Source of the DNA: Alphaproteobacteria bacterium
GTDB taxonomy: Bacteria; Pseudomonadota; Alphaproteobacteria; Micropepsales; Micropepsaceae
Direction of reading: 5' to 3'
Length of the DNA stretch: 6,980 nt
Assembly (NCBI GenBank): GCA_003246795.1
Contig: QKCS01000292.1
Coordinates: forward strand, 1-6,980
Positions 6,450 to 6,980 of the stretch are shown here, one piece after another (the first letter of the stretch is position 1; each line of letters starts with the position of its first letter). The notes beneath the pieces were generated by a model. It did no database searches. It saw nothing but the letters and a program-made list of their open reading frames with translations, and was not told the origin of the DNA. A program made the position numbers and the translations under genes.

Positions 6450-6459
6450 CGCGCCGTAC
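6435..6459 (+). terminator. Strong stem-loop over the ACP stop codon, possible terminator or mRNA end
   Basis: GTACGGCGCG (6435-6444) and CGCGCCGTAC (6450-6459) form a perfect 10-bp stem with a 5-base loop GCTGA that contains the ACP stop codon. There is no T-run directly after it; the nearest is TTTT at 6478-6481. So it is not a textbook intrinsic terminator and could instead protect the 3' end of the ligase-GNAT-ACP message or pause polymerase. The pairing is directly visible; the role is inferred. Confidence 0.5.
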
Positions 6460-6492
6460 ACCATGATTCGGCCGCGCTTTTGACCGCATCAC

Positions 6493-6511
6493 GGGCTCTG
6501 CGCTAGAGCCC
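6493..6511 (+). promoter_or_regulatory. Leader hairpin just before the oxygenase start codon
   Basis: GGGCTCT (6493-6499) and AGAGCCC (6505-6511) are perfect reverse complements around loop GCGCT, ending five bases before the ATG at 6517. No clear Shine-Dalgarno sequence is seen; the only purine run, AGAG, is inside the right arm. The hairpin may therefore limit translation of the next gene, or the gene may be translated weakly. The role is speculative. Confidence 0.3.
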
Positions 6512-6516
6512 TGCTG

Positions 6517-6980
6517 ATGGCCACGACCGAACGTCTGTTCGCAACACAGATCTACCGCGCCAAGCTCGCGGGCGAGGATGCCCGCCTCCTCAACCGCGAC
6601 CTGCGCACGGCCTGCTTGTCGATCGCCCGCGACGACCGTGCGGGTCAAGCCTGGTGCCGCGAACACAACTACCCCGGCTACACTTCCTATTCGTCGCTCG
6701 ATGACCTCACCGTCCGCGCCCCGCAGTTCGCCGAACTCGAACGCCACCTCGACAAGCACGTCGCGGCGTTCGCCCGCGCGCTCCACTACGATCTCGGCCA
6801 CACGAAGCTTGCGCTCGACAGCATGTGGATCAACCTCCTGAAGCCCGGCGGCGTCCACACCTCGCACATCCACCCGCACAGCGTGATCAGCGGCACCTAC
6901 TATGTCGTCGTCCCAAAGGGTTCGAGCGCCCTCAAGTTCGAGGATCCGCGCTTGGGGCTGATGATGGCCGCACCGCCGAA
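6517..6980 (+). CDS. Putative 2-oxoglutarate/Fe(II)-dependent oxygenase (TIGR02466/PF13759-like), 3' partial
   Basis: The frame is open from the ATG to the right edge, 154 codons with no stop. The N-terminus ERLFATQIYRAKLAG matches the opening I recall for this family (LFxTPVYRxxL). Later blocks also fit: LDSMWINLLKPGG, then a His-rich HTSHIHPHSVISGTYYVVVP and LKFEDPRLG. The His cluster (residues 116-122) followed by SGTYYV is the likely start of the jelly-roll iron site, and the ligand pattern looks like H-x-H rather than H-x-D. The distal His and the Arg that would bind 2-oxoglutarate lie beyond the window. Enzymes of this fold hydroxylate proteins or small molecules; the substrate of this family is not known to me. 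It follows the ACP gene by 67 bases on the same strand and may be a later step of the same pathway, though the stem-loop between them may separate the transcripts. Confidence 0.85.
   Translation, partial: MATTERLFATQIYRAKLAGEDARLLNRDLRTACLSIARDDRAGQAWCREHNYPGYTSYSSLDDLTVRAPQFAELERHLDKHVAAFARALHYDLGHTKLALDSMWINLLKPGGVHTSHIHPHSVISGTYYVVVPKGSSALKFEDPRLGLMMAAPP

Noticed and set aside
5398..6879. 493-codon open frame on the minus strand
   Set aside because: It is antisense to the ligase end, GNAT, ACP and oxygenase genes, all with clear family motifs on the plus strand. Its translation shows no recognisable domain.
4253..6980. Reading the ligase/ACP region as part of a nonribosomal peptide or polyketide synthase cluster
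   Set aside because: No condensation, ketosynthase, thioesterase or phosphopantetheinyl transferase is present, and the ACP and ligase are free-standing.

Overview
This GC-rich window has tightly packed genes, ATGA stop/start overlaps and protein families that suggest a proteobacterium, most likely an alphaproteobacterium. That placement is inferred from gene content and composition, not from a marker gene. No rRNA, tRNA, CRISPR array, insertion sequence or integrase is visible. No stretch longer than about 75 bases lacks a gene or gene remnant.

Left part (+ strand, 2-1847): the 3' part of a prolyl-oligopeptidase-type S9 serine peptidase enters from the left edge with its whole catalytic triad. 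About ten bases after its stop begins what looks like the C-terminal scrap of an M23 zinc endopeptidase. The scrap has lost its front and carries an internal frameshift, so it is read as a decaying gene.

Middle part (- strand, 4181 down to 1844): four genes read leftwards with gaps of 63 to 72 bases. They are a VOC/glyoxalase-fold protein, a small putative lipoprotein with an aspartate-rich tail, a beta-class carbonic anhydrase and a nitrilase-superfamily amidohydrolase. The last one ends head-on against the M23 scrap with a 3-base overlap of stop codons.

Right part (+ strand, 4253-6980): diverging from the VOC gene across 71 bases is a three-gene unit of an AMP-forming acyl/aryl ligase, a RimJ/RimL-like GNAT acyltransferase and a free-standing acyl carrier protein. 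Both junctions are ATGA overlaps. The simplest reading is that the ligase activates a carboxylic acid, the carrier protein holds it as a thioester, and the acyltransferase passes an acyl group to an unknown amine. After a stem-loop over the carrier protein stop codon comes the 5' part of a putative 2-oxoglutarate/Fe(II) oxygenase that runs off the right edge and may belong to the same pathway.

The points most worth a second look are the ligase/GNAT/ACP(/oxygenase) cassette, the frameshifted M23 remnant, the Asp-rich lipoprotein, and a hairpin covering the ribosome-binding site of the carbonic anhydrase gene. None of these is proof of a new system. The cassette is the best candidate for an uncharacterised pathway.
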